Positions 1-11,606 of a stretch of 64,000 nt of DNA are shown in pieces. A program made the translations under genes and the position numbers. A model generated the notes under the pieces. The model worked only from the letters and a program-made list of their open reading frames with translations. It was not told the DNA's origin and did not search any database. The stretch is from Clitopilus passeckerianus (Eukaryota > Basidiomycota > Agaricomycetes > Agaricales > Entolomataceae). Location of the stretch: contig CALYLX010000145.1 of NCBI GenBank assembly GCA_944990035.1, positions 930,001 to 994,000 of the forward strand. The letters are read 5' to 3'. Each line of letters starts with the position of its first letter. Position 1 is the first letter of the stretch.

Positions 1-2
1 AC

Positions 3-2308
3 CATGAACCCTACGTCGACAAAATCGACTCTCTGTCCTTCAATGAAGCTGGCGCTCTTCTCTGTGTAGTGTACAAAGTACCGGGTACCGTATTGAATTA
101 TCTCGATCCTCATGAGTTCTAATGAAGATTCTCAAGATCTTTCAACAAGAAGTGGGCTCAAGAAGGCTCATATAAACTTTGATGTCATTTCTCGCCGTCT
201 CGATAAAGCCACCGCACGATACTCGGACAATCTGAAAATCGTTGGGGGTGTAGCTGCCATATACACTCAAATGACACAAGACTCCCTACTCTGTCGTAAA
301 CTGCATGAGAAAGGTAAGCACCGGCATAACATACCAGTCTCCTGAATTCACTTCCCAAGTCTTTCAGGATTCCTGAAGGATATGGACCGGTTGCTGGCCA
401 TTGAAGAAACTCGTGTCTTCGCATTGAAAGCATTCATCAAAATAACGTGTTACTCTGCCGAGTTTCGAGGCGATATCATTGAGCGAATCCCTGCCCTCCT
501 AAATCTTCTGGAGAAGTATCCCGATGATCCAGAAATTTGTGAGCCCATCATCGACACATTATGCCACTGTATTATGGCTGTCTATGATGATGGCGCTGGA
601 CAAGACGATCACCACCGAGACACCCTCAGACCCACCATTTCCTACCTCGTCAGGCTCGTTACCGACTTTCTGCGCAAGGATTGGGCATCCGCGGATATGG
701 TCATACACGCTTACGAACTCTTGCTCTCATTCTATGGCAAAGTTGACGAGGCAACAACGGAGTCTGAACCCTTCCAGCAATTTCTCGTCGCTGGACTCAC
801 AAGCTCAAATTGGATTACCCGATCGGCATGTATGAAAGGCCTCATCCTGATGGTATTCAGTACACCCAAGGAAGATGACCTTCGCTATGGGTCCCCCGAG
901 GAGTTTCTCGACGAAGTAGAAGAATCAGCACCTCATCTCTACGAGATTATGCGTGCATATGGCCTCACAAAGTGCTACAATCAAATGGTGACGGATGCCA
1001 TGGATGAACTCGAAGAGGCATTGGAAGCCTACGCCCTCGACAACAGCCTATACAGCCTCGGGTTCAAACTGGGACAGCTACTACCTCGCATGAACCGAGT
1101 TCACATACTTCGAGCGTTTCATCCCACCACCAAACAGAATGGAGGATGGAGATCTCTGCTTCCGCAATGTGTGGAGGCTATACGATCGAAAGGTGAACCA
1201 GCGGAGGCATACATCGCTGATATCCTGGAGGTTGGTTATCTTCTTCTTCAAGGCAAGAACAAGTACGAAGATGCGACAGAAGTCGCAGCGAAGGCAGTCG
1301 CTCGAGATGGGTCATCAGCCCACGCCTACTTCTTCTATGCGCTCTTGCATTCTGCCTGTGATTCTGAGACTCTTCAAGCCCACATTAGTGGACTGAGAAC
1401 CACTAATACCAATCGGCACCTTCAATTTCGTTTAGCTAGGCGGATAATTGTAACAGGTTGTCTAATGGCGACCAAGGTGCTCACCGGCTTTTCGTGTGGG
1501 AAACCAGACTGGGACTCTGTTTCAGAAGCTGCCACTCTTCTGCGCATCTCATATACCCATGCCAAGTTCTACCTCGAAAGCAGCGCACCCGATGACCCAG
1601 ATAGAGGCGCAATGGCCTCTCTCTTCATCATTCTATCATTCCTGACCAAAGGGGATCAATTCAAATCTGATCTGTCTGAATTCGATGTATGTTCACTTGT
1701 CCTTATGGCTACCTCATTCTTCACTCGTATACTTCACGTAGGGAGCCCTTAAAATCCAAAAGCTTTCGCGAGAGTTCAGCGAAGAGATGGTGGCTGACTC
1801 AAAATATACGGCTCTCAACAAGCTGCCCGACCTGATTTTCAGATTTCATAGAGAAGCAATGGCGAACTACAGCATCTCAATCACCAAATTGGACGAGAAA
1901 GACAAAATACCTGATAATTTTGACCCTCCAAAGCAATGGGACGACGACCTGGTCGAATGGAACATTGGCGGGAAACATGTTCATCGGGGTTGCGATGAAG
2001 ATCACGAGGGAAACAAAAGTGACGACGAGGACCTCTCGCGTCTATATAGATGCGCGAATTGTGAAAATCCCTCAGCTGTGATGCGAAAATGTAACCTTCT
2101 ATGCTTTCCAATCCAATCAGCGCTGATTATCTACGCTATTTTCCGTCGTCCAGGTTCTCGCTGCTTAAAGACCAGGTATGTTGTGCTGTCTGTCTAGTCG
2201 AGTTCGTTTTCAGATAAGGGGATGCCCAGATATTGCGATGCGAAGTGCCAGAAGGCGCACTGGAAAAAGCACAAGAAAGAATGCCTCAACCAAAGGGCCA
2301 CCTGCTAA
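3..2308 (+). CDS. MYND zinc-finger protein, paralogue 1 (5' end outside the window)
   Basis: This is a roughly 750-residue protein of an agaricomycete family: a long helical body followed by a C-terminal MYND zinc finger, a protein-interaction module. The window opens inside exon 1; reading from base 3 gives HEPYVDKID, which matches the start regions of the three paralogues in this window, so the start codon lies upstream. A 52-nt intron (85-136) joins to DLSTRSGLKK. Further introns follow LHEKG, LSEFD, the first MYND half and SRCLKTR. After splicing, the finger reads YRCANC...MRKCSRC...RYCDAKCQ...HWKKHKKEC, with all Cys/His ligands present. The ATG at 112 falls inside the first intron and is probably not the true start. 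The body resembles a TPR/HEAT-like solenoid, but I see no enzyme motif. A decayed copy follows directly. Molecular role unknown. Confidence 0.8.
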
Positions 2309-2652
2309 ACTCGGTTAGGTCATACACAAAGCCGAAGATACCTGGAGTGACAACAGTGGCAATTACTTATATTTCTTCATCTTAGCCCATCTAGTCTCAA
2401 GACGCCCATACTTATAGACTACATTTATATCTTCGCTTACCTGGAGAAGTCAAATGCCTATAGCCACCGACGTCCTCTCCGGGCTTTGTCAACGATTCTT
2501 GGTCCGGTAAACAATTGCAAGCCGGGGTCCACTGATGATTGTATTCGGCTAGATAGCTTCGGATTTCGGAATTTAACCCTATTTGCAATTTTGCATACAA
2601 TTGAAGAATTCCATCGACCACGTCCCTTTCCCAGAGGGCAGCTACCGCGAGG
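2309..2652. other. intergenic, MYND paralogue 1 to paralogue 2
   Basis: A 344-bp AT-leaning spacer between two tandem paralogues. I see no ORF or repeat. It should hold the terminator of the first copy and the former promoter of the second. Confidence 0.5.
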
Positions 2653-4628
2653 ATGCCAGGAAGAGCAGGTTCAACTCTTGCCTTACAAGCACGTGACGCG
2701 TCAATTCAGGAGCCATTCATTGAAGAACTCAATACGAAGGAATTGTCAGAGACTGCCGGAGCATTGATATGTGCTCTCAAACTTCCAAGTACGCCCACAA
2801 TTGCCTCCTTTGTTTAATCCGTACTGAATGTCCTTGGTAGCTTTCAATACGGAAAGTGGGCTTAAAAAGGTCTATGCCAATTTCGACGCTATCTCGCGTC
2901 GCCTCGACAAGATAGCAGAGAAATATCCTGAGAACCCCAAAGTCTCTGCCGCAGTGGTTGCAGTCTACGCTCGAATGACAATAGACTCTCTGATCGCTCG
3001 TAAACTGCACGAAAGAGGTGGGCACACGTTCTATTCCCTTGCACGGCAATCAATCTAAGATTCGTACAGGCTTTATTGGAACTATAGAGCACCTACTGGA
3101 CATTGACTCCGTTCGACACTTTGCTGTGTTGATGTTTGACATGGCAGTGGTCGACTCTTTGGAGCTTCAAAGTGATGTCATTGCGCGCATCCCCAAGCTG
3201 CTTCGCCTCCTGGTCAACTATACAAATGATGCCAAAGAATGGGATCCGGTAATTGATACGCTGTGTCCTCGGTTTATGGCCCCCCAAGAAACTTCCTTCA
3301 ACGCCCTAAGGATCGTGAAGAAATGCCCCAGCCCATGATCCCATGTATTTTCATGGTTCTTATACGACATCTCCAACAAGACCGGGCCTCATCAGAATCA
3401 CCTTTACACGTGTATGACTCGCTACTCATGCTATCCCGCGAATTCGAGGAGCTCCTCGGAAACTCGGAGCCTTTCCAGCAAGTGCTTGTTGCCGGCCTAA
3501 CCTGCTCAAACTGGCTCATCCGAGCTGGATGCGCCAAAGGACTGTTCCGATCGATAGGCCGCACCGAGTCGCCTAACGGGAGGTGCAGACCCAACTTTGT
3601 TTCCCTCCACGAATTCCTGTGTAAAGTGGAGGATTCGGAGCTAGACCCGGACCTATGGGATATTATGAATAACCACGGCCTCGATGATTGCTAGATTAAT
3701 TTGACGATGAAGACCATCGACGAGCTTGATGACGCGCTGAAAGCACATTGGGCTGACAAAGATACATATTAAACTTGCAGAGCTGCTCCCTCGAATGAAT
3801 GGCAGGATCTTTCGAGAAGAGCTGGCTGACGGCTGGAACAATCCGCCGGAACCAAGTGGCTTAGACGGCGCCGTCAGTCATGGAAACGCAGATCCGAAAT
3901 GCGATTCCTGGAAAGACATCTTATCGAAGCCATCCGGCCCAAGCGAAGACGCGAGGATGAAGAGTGTGCAGACATTCTTGCGATTGGTTTACTGTTTTTT
4001 CAAGGCAATGGCGAAGGTCGAAACAAACAGGTTGCATCACTGGCTACTCAAGCTATTGCACTTAACACTAGTTCAGCCCATCCATATTTCCATTTCACCA
4101 TTTCGGAAACGGCCCCTCATTGTGTCTTTTAGATGCGGAGTATCTCTGGATATGGATGCATGCGCCACATGTATGGGCTCATGTCCAGGCTGCTCTCTCC
4201 TTCAATCGAAACATACGGCTCCGCAATAGCCAAACTCAACTCTCAGAATCCTTCTCAGAGAAATTTCAATCCACCCGAAGAATGGGAGGGGCCGATTGTT
4301 ATACCTTTCTTTTTCTATGAGGCAGCGGGCGGAGAACAACAGGATTTCTATCGCCGGCAGCTGCATACCTGCTCAAACTGCGGAAATGTTTCATCGGCCA
4401 TGCGAAAATGTACGTATATATTCATTCTCTCTGTCTGAATAGTCAGGTTGAATCTCGACCTCGTAATTCAGGCTCTCGCTGTGCCAAAACAAGGCGCGTC
4501 TGCACGTCTTCTTTTTTTTGCTAATCAGTGAATTGACAACATACGTCAGGTATTGCGACGCCCAGTGCCAAAAATCTCATTGGAAGAGCCACAAGGCAAA
4601 ATGCCGATCACAAAAAAGCACTTCATAG
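2653..4628 (+). pseudogene. decayed MYND-finger paralogue 2
   Basis: The start ATG at 2653 opens MPGRAGSTL... and runs into QEPFIEELN, the counterpart of HEPYVDKID in paralogue 1. A 52-nt intron (2789-2840) sits at the same place as in paralogue 1 and joins to FNTESGLKKVYANFD. The body is then broken several times. There is a reading-frame change near 3275-3300. TAG follows LDDC where paralogue 1 has Tyr (KCYNQM). TAA after ADKDTY coincides with a short deletion before KLAELLPRM. Another frame change lies near 3895. Over 100 residues before the last domain are missing. The MYND finger itself is still readable (HTCSNC...MRKCSRC...RYCDAQCQ...HWKSHKAKC), joined by an intron with a GC donor after KT. 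Clearly not a full-length functional gene; a short C-terminal product is conceivable. Confidence 0.85.
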
Positions 4629-4855
4629 GTTTGCAACTACGAATACCGCGACTGCAGATTGAGATTCGGAATGTTTGATCCGCCTTCGGGGCTAATTATA
4701 CAATATATTTTGCAAAGTAACAGATAGCTTTCAGTTCTGTATAATATCTATATAGTACATGTCATCAAGAATCGGTCCATAATATTTTACCCCTCCTAGC
4801 GACCGCCGATAAATGTGTGTCTGAGCGTTTCTCATTCACGATCTCGATCTCCCAA

Positions 4856-6333
4856 TCATTCCATTTTACTATCGCCTTTCATCTCTCCTTCGTCAAAGTC
4901 GAAATCGTCCCATTCGGCCTCGAAGGATGGCGTTGACGCTACTGAGGAGGCTGAAGGGGAGGATGGTGGGTCCACTGCATCCCAAGAAGCAGTGCTGCTG
5001 TACCCTTCAGGAGTTGCAGAGCGGTGTGAGGATGCAGACGAATAGATACTTTCGATATCTGATTCGGGATCTGCAACGTAGGAGTCTGAACGTCGGCGTT
5101 GCTGAGGAGGAGGGCTGTCGTCGAGACGCTCGACTTCCTTGCGCTTGCCTTTATCCCTACTAGTTCTAAACGAGCGCCGCGAGGAGTTACTGCTTTCACT
5201 TGCGTCAGTGCTATATCCAGATTGAGAATGATCGGAGGGGTATTCGGAAGTGATCCCAGGCTTGGGTGTTGAAGCGCGCAACGTGGCCATGCTTCCCGTC
5301 CTCCGCAGCGTTGTGGGAGCAAGATGACTTTCCCAGTTGAGCAGTTCTTCTCGCTCGCGCTGGTGCCGAGCGAAGAGCTCGTCCCAGACGGATCTTGGTG
5401 CAGGCTGCGCTCGCCTATCCCGCATCAGCCAGTCTGTATCGAGCAGACCCATGTAGGAAACGTCCATGTATTGCTGTTCGAATTGGCTCCAGAAGGCGCG
5501 CCGGCGGGTGCCTTCATGAGAGAACGTCATGGTGGTGAAGAGGCAGATGGCACGGTCCTTGGCTACATGATGGGGGAGAATGGCCTGCACTCTGTGGAGA
5601 TGGAGCTCATTGAAGGCTCTGTTGAGCAGCATCTCGAGCGCCTGTCGGGAGTAGCCCTTGCCCCGGTGATTTGAATCGATGTAGATTCCAATGTTGGCCT
5701 CTCGCAGATGGAGGGGATCTTCATATGCTGTCGGGTTTGCCAAGTACACGAGGCCAATGATTTCATCCATGCACGAAGTGTCGGAGGTAGAGGTATAGGG
5801 TGAAGATTCGTAGAAATCACTATTAGCCTTCAAGTTGGCTGCATTCTGTTCTACCTCGAGTGCAGGGTCGATGGTTGCCATTTCAAGGTCTTCGTCTGGA
5901 TTGCTATTTGCGCCAAACAAATCATTGAATGCATTGTTTTCTCTCTCGGCAGCATGAATGTCGAGCGGGAGGATATTTGGATCGAAATGGACGCTCCCTG
6001 GGGGTGTGTGATTCTGAGAAGCGTCTAATAAGCACCAAACTATGTATTTGGTAAGGGAGGGCTTACAGCATGTCGCTCTTGAAAGAACAGAGTCCGAATA
6101 TCGGAATTGAGAGCAGCCGGCTTTGCTGCTTTGGCTTGTTTCGCGGCTGGTTTCTTCTTCATGATGACAGAGAAAGACGGTGCTTCCTGGGAAAAAGACA
6201 AGAGGTCGACGCCTGGAAGCGCTGTATCGACAGTTTGAAGTTGCATCTGTTCAAAGAGCTCATAGAGGTAGTCAATTCTATAATCAAGGTCTTTGAGACC
6301 TTCTGACAAGTAGATGCTCTCGTTGCTGGCCAT
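4856..6333 (-). CDS. GNAT-family N-acetyltransferase with Ser-rich acidic tail
   Basis: This is a predicted acetyl-CoA-dependent acyltransferase of the GNAT superfamily; substrate unknown. After a 5' exon from ATG 6333 (MASNESIYL) and a short intron (about 6067 down to the AG before AATCACACA), the main exon runs open to the stop. The core reads IIGLVYLANP, then ANIGIYID and NHRGKGYSRQALEML, the Q/RxxGxG/A acetyl-CoA loop, then HRVQAILP...RAICLF and a FSHEGTRRRAFW motif, as in RimJ/RimL-type members. The last 150 or so residues are Ser-rich and low complexity, ending in an acidic WDDFDFDEGE segment, so the protein is longer than a bare GNAT domain. A TATATATA box lies about 40 bp upstream of this ATG, which favours 6333 over the upstream in-frame ATG at 6387. 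Confidence 0.75.
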
Positions 6334-6373
6334 GTTGCGCGGTGCAAGAATGGAGGCGTATATGGGAGTCAGG

Positions 6374-6381
6374 TATATATA
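6374..6381 (-). promoter_or_regulatory. TATA-like box of the GNAT gene
   Basis: An 8-bp alternating TA tract 40 bp upstream of the ATG at 6333, with a CCAAT pentamer immediately beside it on the plus strand. The position fits a fungal core promoter. Confidence 0.4.
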
Positions 6382-6924
6382 CACCAATCAGAGGCCCTTT
6401 CGAGGTAGGCGCTCATGCCATGAGTCAGGTCATGGGGCCTCCAGTGACTGCGATATGAGCATAGGCTGTTGAGCGCCTCCATCAAGTTCGTACATCATTC
6501 TGGGCAAACCTCCTGCCTCCTCGGACCACATGCGGACCTGCTCTGAGCATGGCTAAGGTGAAGTGTACCAATTAATGTGGAACTGGAGTGCGGAGTGAAG
6601 GCGTCAACTGAGGGCCAAGGGTGTGTTCGCAGTAAATTTTCAAGTAGACCAAATTCTTATCCCGGAAGTCAAGATAGAGTATGAATTCGTGTAGTCGCAT
6701 CAAAGAACATTCAATTGGCGCACGGTGAATCCAAGTTCGCGAAAGGAAGGTGATCAATGTTCGGCTGCCTGTCGGAAATGTTGGCTCTGATTAGCCGAGA
6801 TCAAACCTTAAGAGAAATCCACTGTACATTACATACGGCAATCTCCGCAAGCTCTCACGGTAGGAGCAACGACAGAATCTCGACGCAAGGTATCAAGCTC
6901 ATCGTCGCCCTCGCCGCCAACAAA
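6382..6924. promoter_or_regulatory. divergent intergenic region GNAT / eL42
   Basis: About 540 bp between two outward-facing genes; no coding frame is supported. It must carry the eL42 promoter. I see no strong ribosomal-protein promoter motif by eye. Confidence 0.4.
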
Positions 6925-7577
6925 ATGGTCAACATTCCCAAGTGAGTTTTCGCAGCAATACGTTGCACCATTTAGCTGAATTTGCTGCCTAGGACACGCC
7001 GGACTTGTGAGTTGCAAAGAGGTATCAAGATTGTTCAAATTCTGAAGATTGATCTTTCTCAGACTGCAAGGGCAAGACCTGCAAGAAGCACACGTACGCG
7101 GATTCACAACGAAAGGTCGACGGAGGAGCTCACAAAATCATATTTGCAGACCTCACAAGGTGACTCAGTACAAGAAGGGCAAAGATTCCCTATTCGCTCA
7201 GGGAAAGCGTCGTTACGACCGAAAGCAGTCAGGATATGGTGGTCAGACTAAGCCCGTCTTCCACAAGAAGGTTCAGTTCTCCAGACGGGTTGACTATGAT
7301 TGATAATTCTGACGCGCATCCCATTCACAGGCCAAGACAACAAAGAAGGTTGTGTTAAGGCTGGAGTGCACGGTCTGCAAGTACAAGATGCAACTTTCTC
7401 TCAAGCGATGCAAGCAGTACGTTCTTATCTCCCTAGTCATCCCCGGCGTCTCAACTAACCGATTGTTCAGCTTCGAACTTGGTGGTGAAAAGAAGACCAA
7501 GGGTGCTGCTCTCACTTTCGTATGTTCATCGCCGTTATCATCGTCGCTCCTTCCTAAACCCATCCCTTTTCTAGTAA
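6925..7577 (+). CDS. RPL44: 60S ribosomal protein eL42 (L44/L36a)
   Basis: Large-subunit ribosomal protein at the E-site. Splicing five introns gives [81 protein letters not shown] and so on to KGAALTF, a nearly invariant eukaryotic sequence. The zinc-binding Cys pairs (CKGKTC and CTVC...C) are present. Residue 56 is Pro in TKPVF, the residue linked in fungi to cycloheximide sensitivity; Gln there gives resistance. Exon 1 is only 17 nt. The last intron (7520-7574) follows Phe directly, and the TAA at 7575-7577 is the only coding content of the final exon. Reading through that intron would add unrelated residues, so correct termination depends on splicing. Confidence 0.95.
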
Positions 7578-7792
7578 ACGCATCGTGTATTTCCCTCCCT
7601 GTTTTACTTTGCACATTCTGTACTGCCCACACCAAAATATGATATGCAGTTCATATGCACATACCTTCCATGACACATTTTCTGGTCAAAAGGCGACATA
7701 TTCATTAAGAATAATACAGTGCGCTGGTGAAATCTAATAGATGTTGGAAGTCTTATATCGCGGGACATGCAGGATACATGATCGATCGTCTC

Positions 7793-10700
7793 CTACTGAA
7801 GTTCCGCTTCCCCATCGGCGACTTCCTCCTCGTTGGCCATTACTAGCTTTTTGAGGGCGTCGATCTCAGGTTCTGGTTTGAACACAGACGACTGGGTAAA
7901 TTTCTCCGCGCATGCGTTCCTGAACTCTTCTAGACGCGGAGCTTTGATACTCTTGAGGAACGATACAGTCGATAAGGCAGTCTTTCAAATCGATTTAGTT
8001 AGGCAGGTTGTAATGAGAAAATGACTACGCTTACATCCAAATCCAATGTCGTGGCATTGTCGAATGACGTGAAAATGGTGGATTCAACCTCCTGCAGTGG
8101 TGTTTGAAGCAACTGCGAAACCTTGGCCACAGCAAGAATGGCTGAAGCAGAATTGGAATGTTTTTGCAGGTATTGAGAGTTGAAGGTTTCGAGGCCAACC
8201 TCTTCAGGGAAGAGCTCGGCTCGTGCTTCTGAGAGAGCTGGTCCGATCGGCGCTGGTGGTTCTTGGGGTAGTGCAGATACTGAGATGATCATAGATATGA
8301 GTGCTTGAAAGACGAAGGGTGCAACGGGAAACATACTCGTCTTCTGGAAATGCACTAGTCGGACGTGCAGTTCAGGATAGTCAGCATCGATAGAACGAGC
8401 TCTACCCAAGGCCCGTGCTGCTTGCAATAGCTTTCCTGTCGAGTGCAGAACAATCAGATACATCTTTCTCGGTACGAAAAAATAGTGATCGAACTTCTTC
8501 GTACTGCGACATCATAGACGGCTATCCATACATTTATATTCTCGCCAGCAAGGTCAGGCAATTGTGCAAGAAGCTTAGCAGCTTGTTCCATAGGATCTGA
8601 TACGCCCAGGAGCTTGATGCCATCGGGGTCTTCGTCTTTTGGTGATGGAGCCTCAAGTCCCTTGTCCTCGTTGGCTGTCTGGGCGGAACCTTAAATGAAG
8701 TCAGTTTGGGCGCCAGCATTTACAGGCTAGAACGGATGCGCACCCTTCTTGGTGTCTTCCTGAGCTTTCTCCTTCTGTGCGGCCTTCTTAGCCTTCTTCT
8801 TTGCCTTCTTTTCGGCGTCACTGAGAGGACCTGGGAGTTCGGTGAGAGATTGCTAAAATCCACGGGCTGGGAACTTGCCTGTAGAAGTTATTGCGGTCAC
8901 TATCGAGGGATCATCGTGTACTGCGACGTATATCTGGAAAAGATATCAATGGAATGCCGGAAGAGATAACAATGTCGAAATACCCGGGATGCCTCGAGAG
9001 CGGTCTTGACGTAAGCTGGATGTGAGCGAAGCTTGTCTTCCCATTTTAGCATGCTGGATGATAGAGGTTAGCCTATAGTCGTTGCTTTGCGTCGAAGTGG
9101 CTGCCAACTTTAGATAAGAGTTGATGGTAAACTTCCGCAGATTGTACCCATGGAAGTCGTATTGATCATCTTCGATCTCTCCAAAGACCTAGAAATTGGG
9201 ATCTTCAGCCAAATGGTCCCGCTAGGATACTCGTGAAATCTACCTTAGAAATAGCGAGGTACTTCTTCAATGCCAAGTTAGGCTTTCCGTTCCTGTTGTG
9301 AGCATCTGCCTCCTCGACCAGGTAGAGAAGTGACTGCATGTCTTCTAAGTCCTGACCAGGACTGACCGCATCTTTCTAGGGGCCGCCGTGTGAGTCCGTG
9401 GCGCCTCTTTGAAGTTGCCAGCAATTCGCACCTTGGTGAAGAGACCTAGAACCACACTTGCTTCCGAAATGAAGCCAGCTCTCAAAAGGTATTTTCCGCA
9501 CTTCGTGTTGAGGAATCTATCCTGCCCATCGAGCAGCCGCGCATCATTCACAGACTGTACCGCAAGGTATGGATCACCGGCCCGCTTGTATATCCTGCCT
9601 TTGCATGTGTACAGTTCTGGCAGGGTAGGTGTATGCTCGATGGCAGTGTTCACCATCTCAAAAGCTTTAGTGACCTGGCGGAGGAACGAATAATGCTGGG
9701 CTAGGAAATAAAGCGTCCAGACATAGACGGTGGGATCTGAGTCGTTTTCGGAGGTGGGAACTGCTTCTGTAGCATATTCCGCGCGAGCCGCTTCCACGAT
9801 TTCTTCGATGATTTGGCGCTTACTGTCGTCCTCGTAGAGGCCTTTGACATCAACGAAGAGCGATGGGATGCCTTTCTTCAGACCGGTGAGGAGGTAAGGC
9901 TTTACGAGGTCACGGAACTCGTCTCCCGAAGCTATTGAGAGTGCCAGTCGGCGGGGTGTTGATGATTTTGGCATTTGCTCCATGAAGTTGCGTAGGATGG
10001 GGAGAGCATTGGGTGAATCTGTTACTTCGGCGTGAGTTAAATAAACGTCGATTATTCTCAACAATCCAACCTATTGTAATGCCTCTGTTGGCCAGGAAAC
10101 CCTTGTAGTATTCATAACTATCGGAATTGTATTCCAATAGCGCCTGCCAGGCTGTTTCTGCGTCATCCGATTTCAGTGTTGTCAGTAGCCGAGCTAGAAG
10201 TATTGTCCCGTTAATAAGTGTGAATAGAATTGAATCAATAGTCATACCGCGAACTTCCATAGCTGCTAGTCGATCCACGATAGCGCGAGATTTTGAGTTG
10301 TTGTCCAGAAGCGCCAATGCCTCCGAGTTTTCACCCATTTCCTCCAGAAGCCGGATGTGATATAGTAGGGTCTCTGATTGCTCAACATCGTGATCAGGGA
10401 CATTCTGTGCGGCATTTTCAGTTGGTGTTGGGATGGCTGAATGGAGGGCCTACCTTCAGCATACTCTCATAGTGGTCTAGGGTCTTCTTTGCTTCGGGCA
10501 GGTTGCCATTGAGATGATATGCAACAGCAAGAGCAACCCAATGTTGCCTCAAAGTGGGTCGAAGTTTGAGAATTGTATGTCGGGTTTCTACCAGGGAATC
10601 AAATAACCGGAGTTGGGTTTGCAGATGGGCCGCATCCCGGAGGATGTTCATGTTCTCCTGAGACTATTTTGAGATTCGTTGCAGACAAACCAATGTCCAA

Positions 10701-11107
10701 TTTACCTTGTCAAACCGTAGTGCCTGCGTATAAGACTTCAAGGCTTCCTCGTAGTTTTTCTCCCCCTTCTGGATGAGACCGAAGACATGCCAACAGATAT
10801 GTGATGTCAGATCGAGCCGGACACCCTTCTTCACTTGATCCAATCCTTCGTCTCTTCGGCCCATATGCGTCAGAACGAGTCCCTTCATACATATCGTTTC
10901 TGTCCACCAAGTAGCTGTCAGTAGAATGAATTTAGCAAAACCACATGGCATACCTCCATGTTCAGGAAATTTCTTGAGGATCTGATCAGCTGTTTTTAAA
11001 CCCTTTTTGAGCTGCCGCGTTTCGTACAGGGTCAATAGTTCCTTGAATAGACCAGCCTCCTTGGATGGCAGGTGCCTTTTCGCGGGGGTAGGAAGCACTT
11101 TTGACAT
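7793..11107 (-). CDS. NAA15: N-terminal acetyltransferase A auxiliary subunit (NatA, Naa15)
   Basis: This is the TPR scaffold of the NatA complex, which anchors the catalytic Naa10 to the ribosome for co-translational N-terminal acetylation. The start ATG at 11107 gives MSKVLPTPAKRHLPSKEAGL, followed by FKELLTLYETRQLKKGLKTA, the characteristic family opening. Successive TPR helices follow: ETICMKGLVLTHMGRRDEGL, KNYEEALKSYTQALRFDK, RQHWVALAVAYHLNGNLPEA and YLLTGLKKGIPSLFVDVKGL. A tail of YDFHGYNLRK, a recognisable NAA15 motif, leads to an acidic end ...MANEEEVADGEAELQ. At least ten introns interrupt it. The length, roughly 850-900 residues, fits the family. It is convergent with eL42 and divergent from PDS5. 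Exact inner exon borders between 8470 and 9340 are my least certain part. Confidence 0.9.
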
Positions 11108-11606
11108 CGGGGACGGCGATGATCGCGACCAGAAACGAAATATTGAAGGTGTAGGGAGGTCAATAATGCCAAACAACGCGTCTGTCCTTCCAGCCATCGC
11201 CAACGCCTGTATTTTGGAGAGGCTTGAACGTATTTTGCATACCCGGAAAGACGTGGGTCATAGACCACAAAAGGCATACATTGGGCATACATATACCTTT
11301 GGGGACCTTGCAATATATCCAGCGGTGTATTATATAGAAAATGAAGCTGGAATTCAACTGGAATTGCTTATACGATATCAAAGGCCGTATCGAGATGGCT
11401 ACTTAGCAACATACGACAAAGCTTTTAGTCTCTAGTTTCTGAGTTTTTGAGAATCTTTGAGTGTGGCATATGGTGTCCTGCCCAGCAACAACTTCGTTGA
11501 TCGAGGAAAGAACAAGGCCAAACAACGCGTGCGCCTTGGTCATCCCCCATTCTGAACGCGCGACCACCCATCTCCTCCTCGGTCCCTCCTCGCGTTCTCC
11601 GTCGCA
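11108..11606. promoter_or_regulatory. divergent intergenic region NAA15 / PDS5
   Basis: About 500 bp between the start codons of two divergent housekeeping genes. No supported ORF; the short open frames here are unlike any recognisable protein. Presumed bidirectional promoter. Confidence 0.45.

Noticed and set aside
112..136. ATG at 112 as start of the first MYND gene
   Set aside because: The upstream frame from base 3 is homologous to the starts of the paralogues, and splicing 85-136 joins it in frame; ATG 112 lies in that intron.
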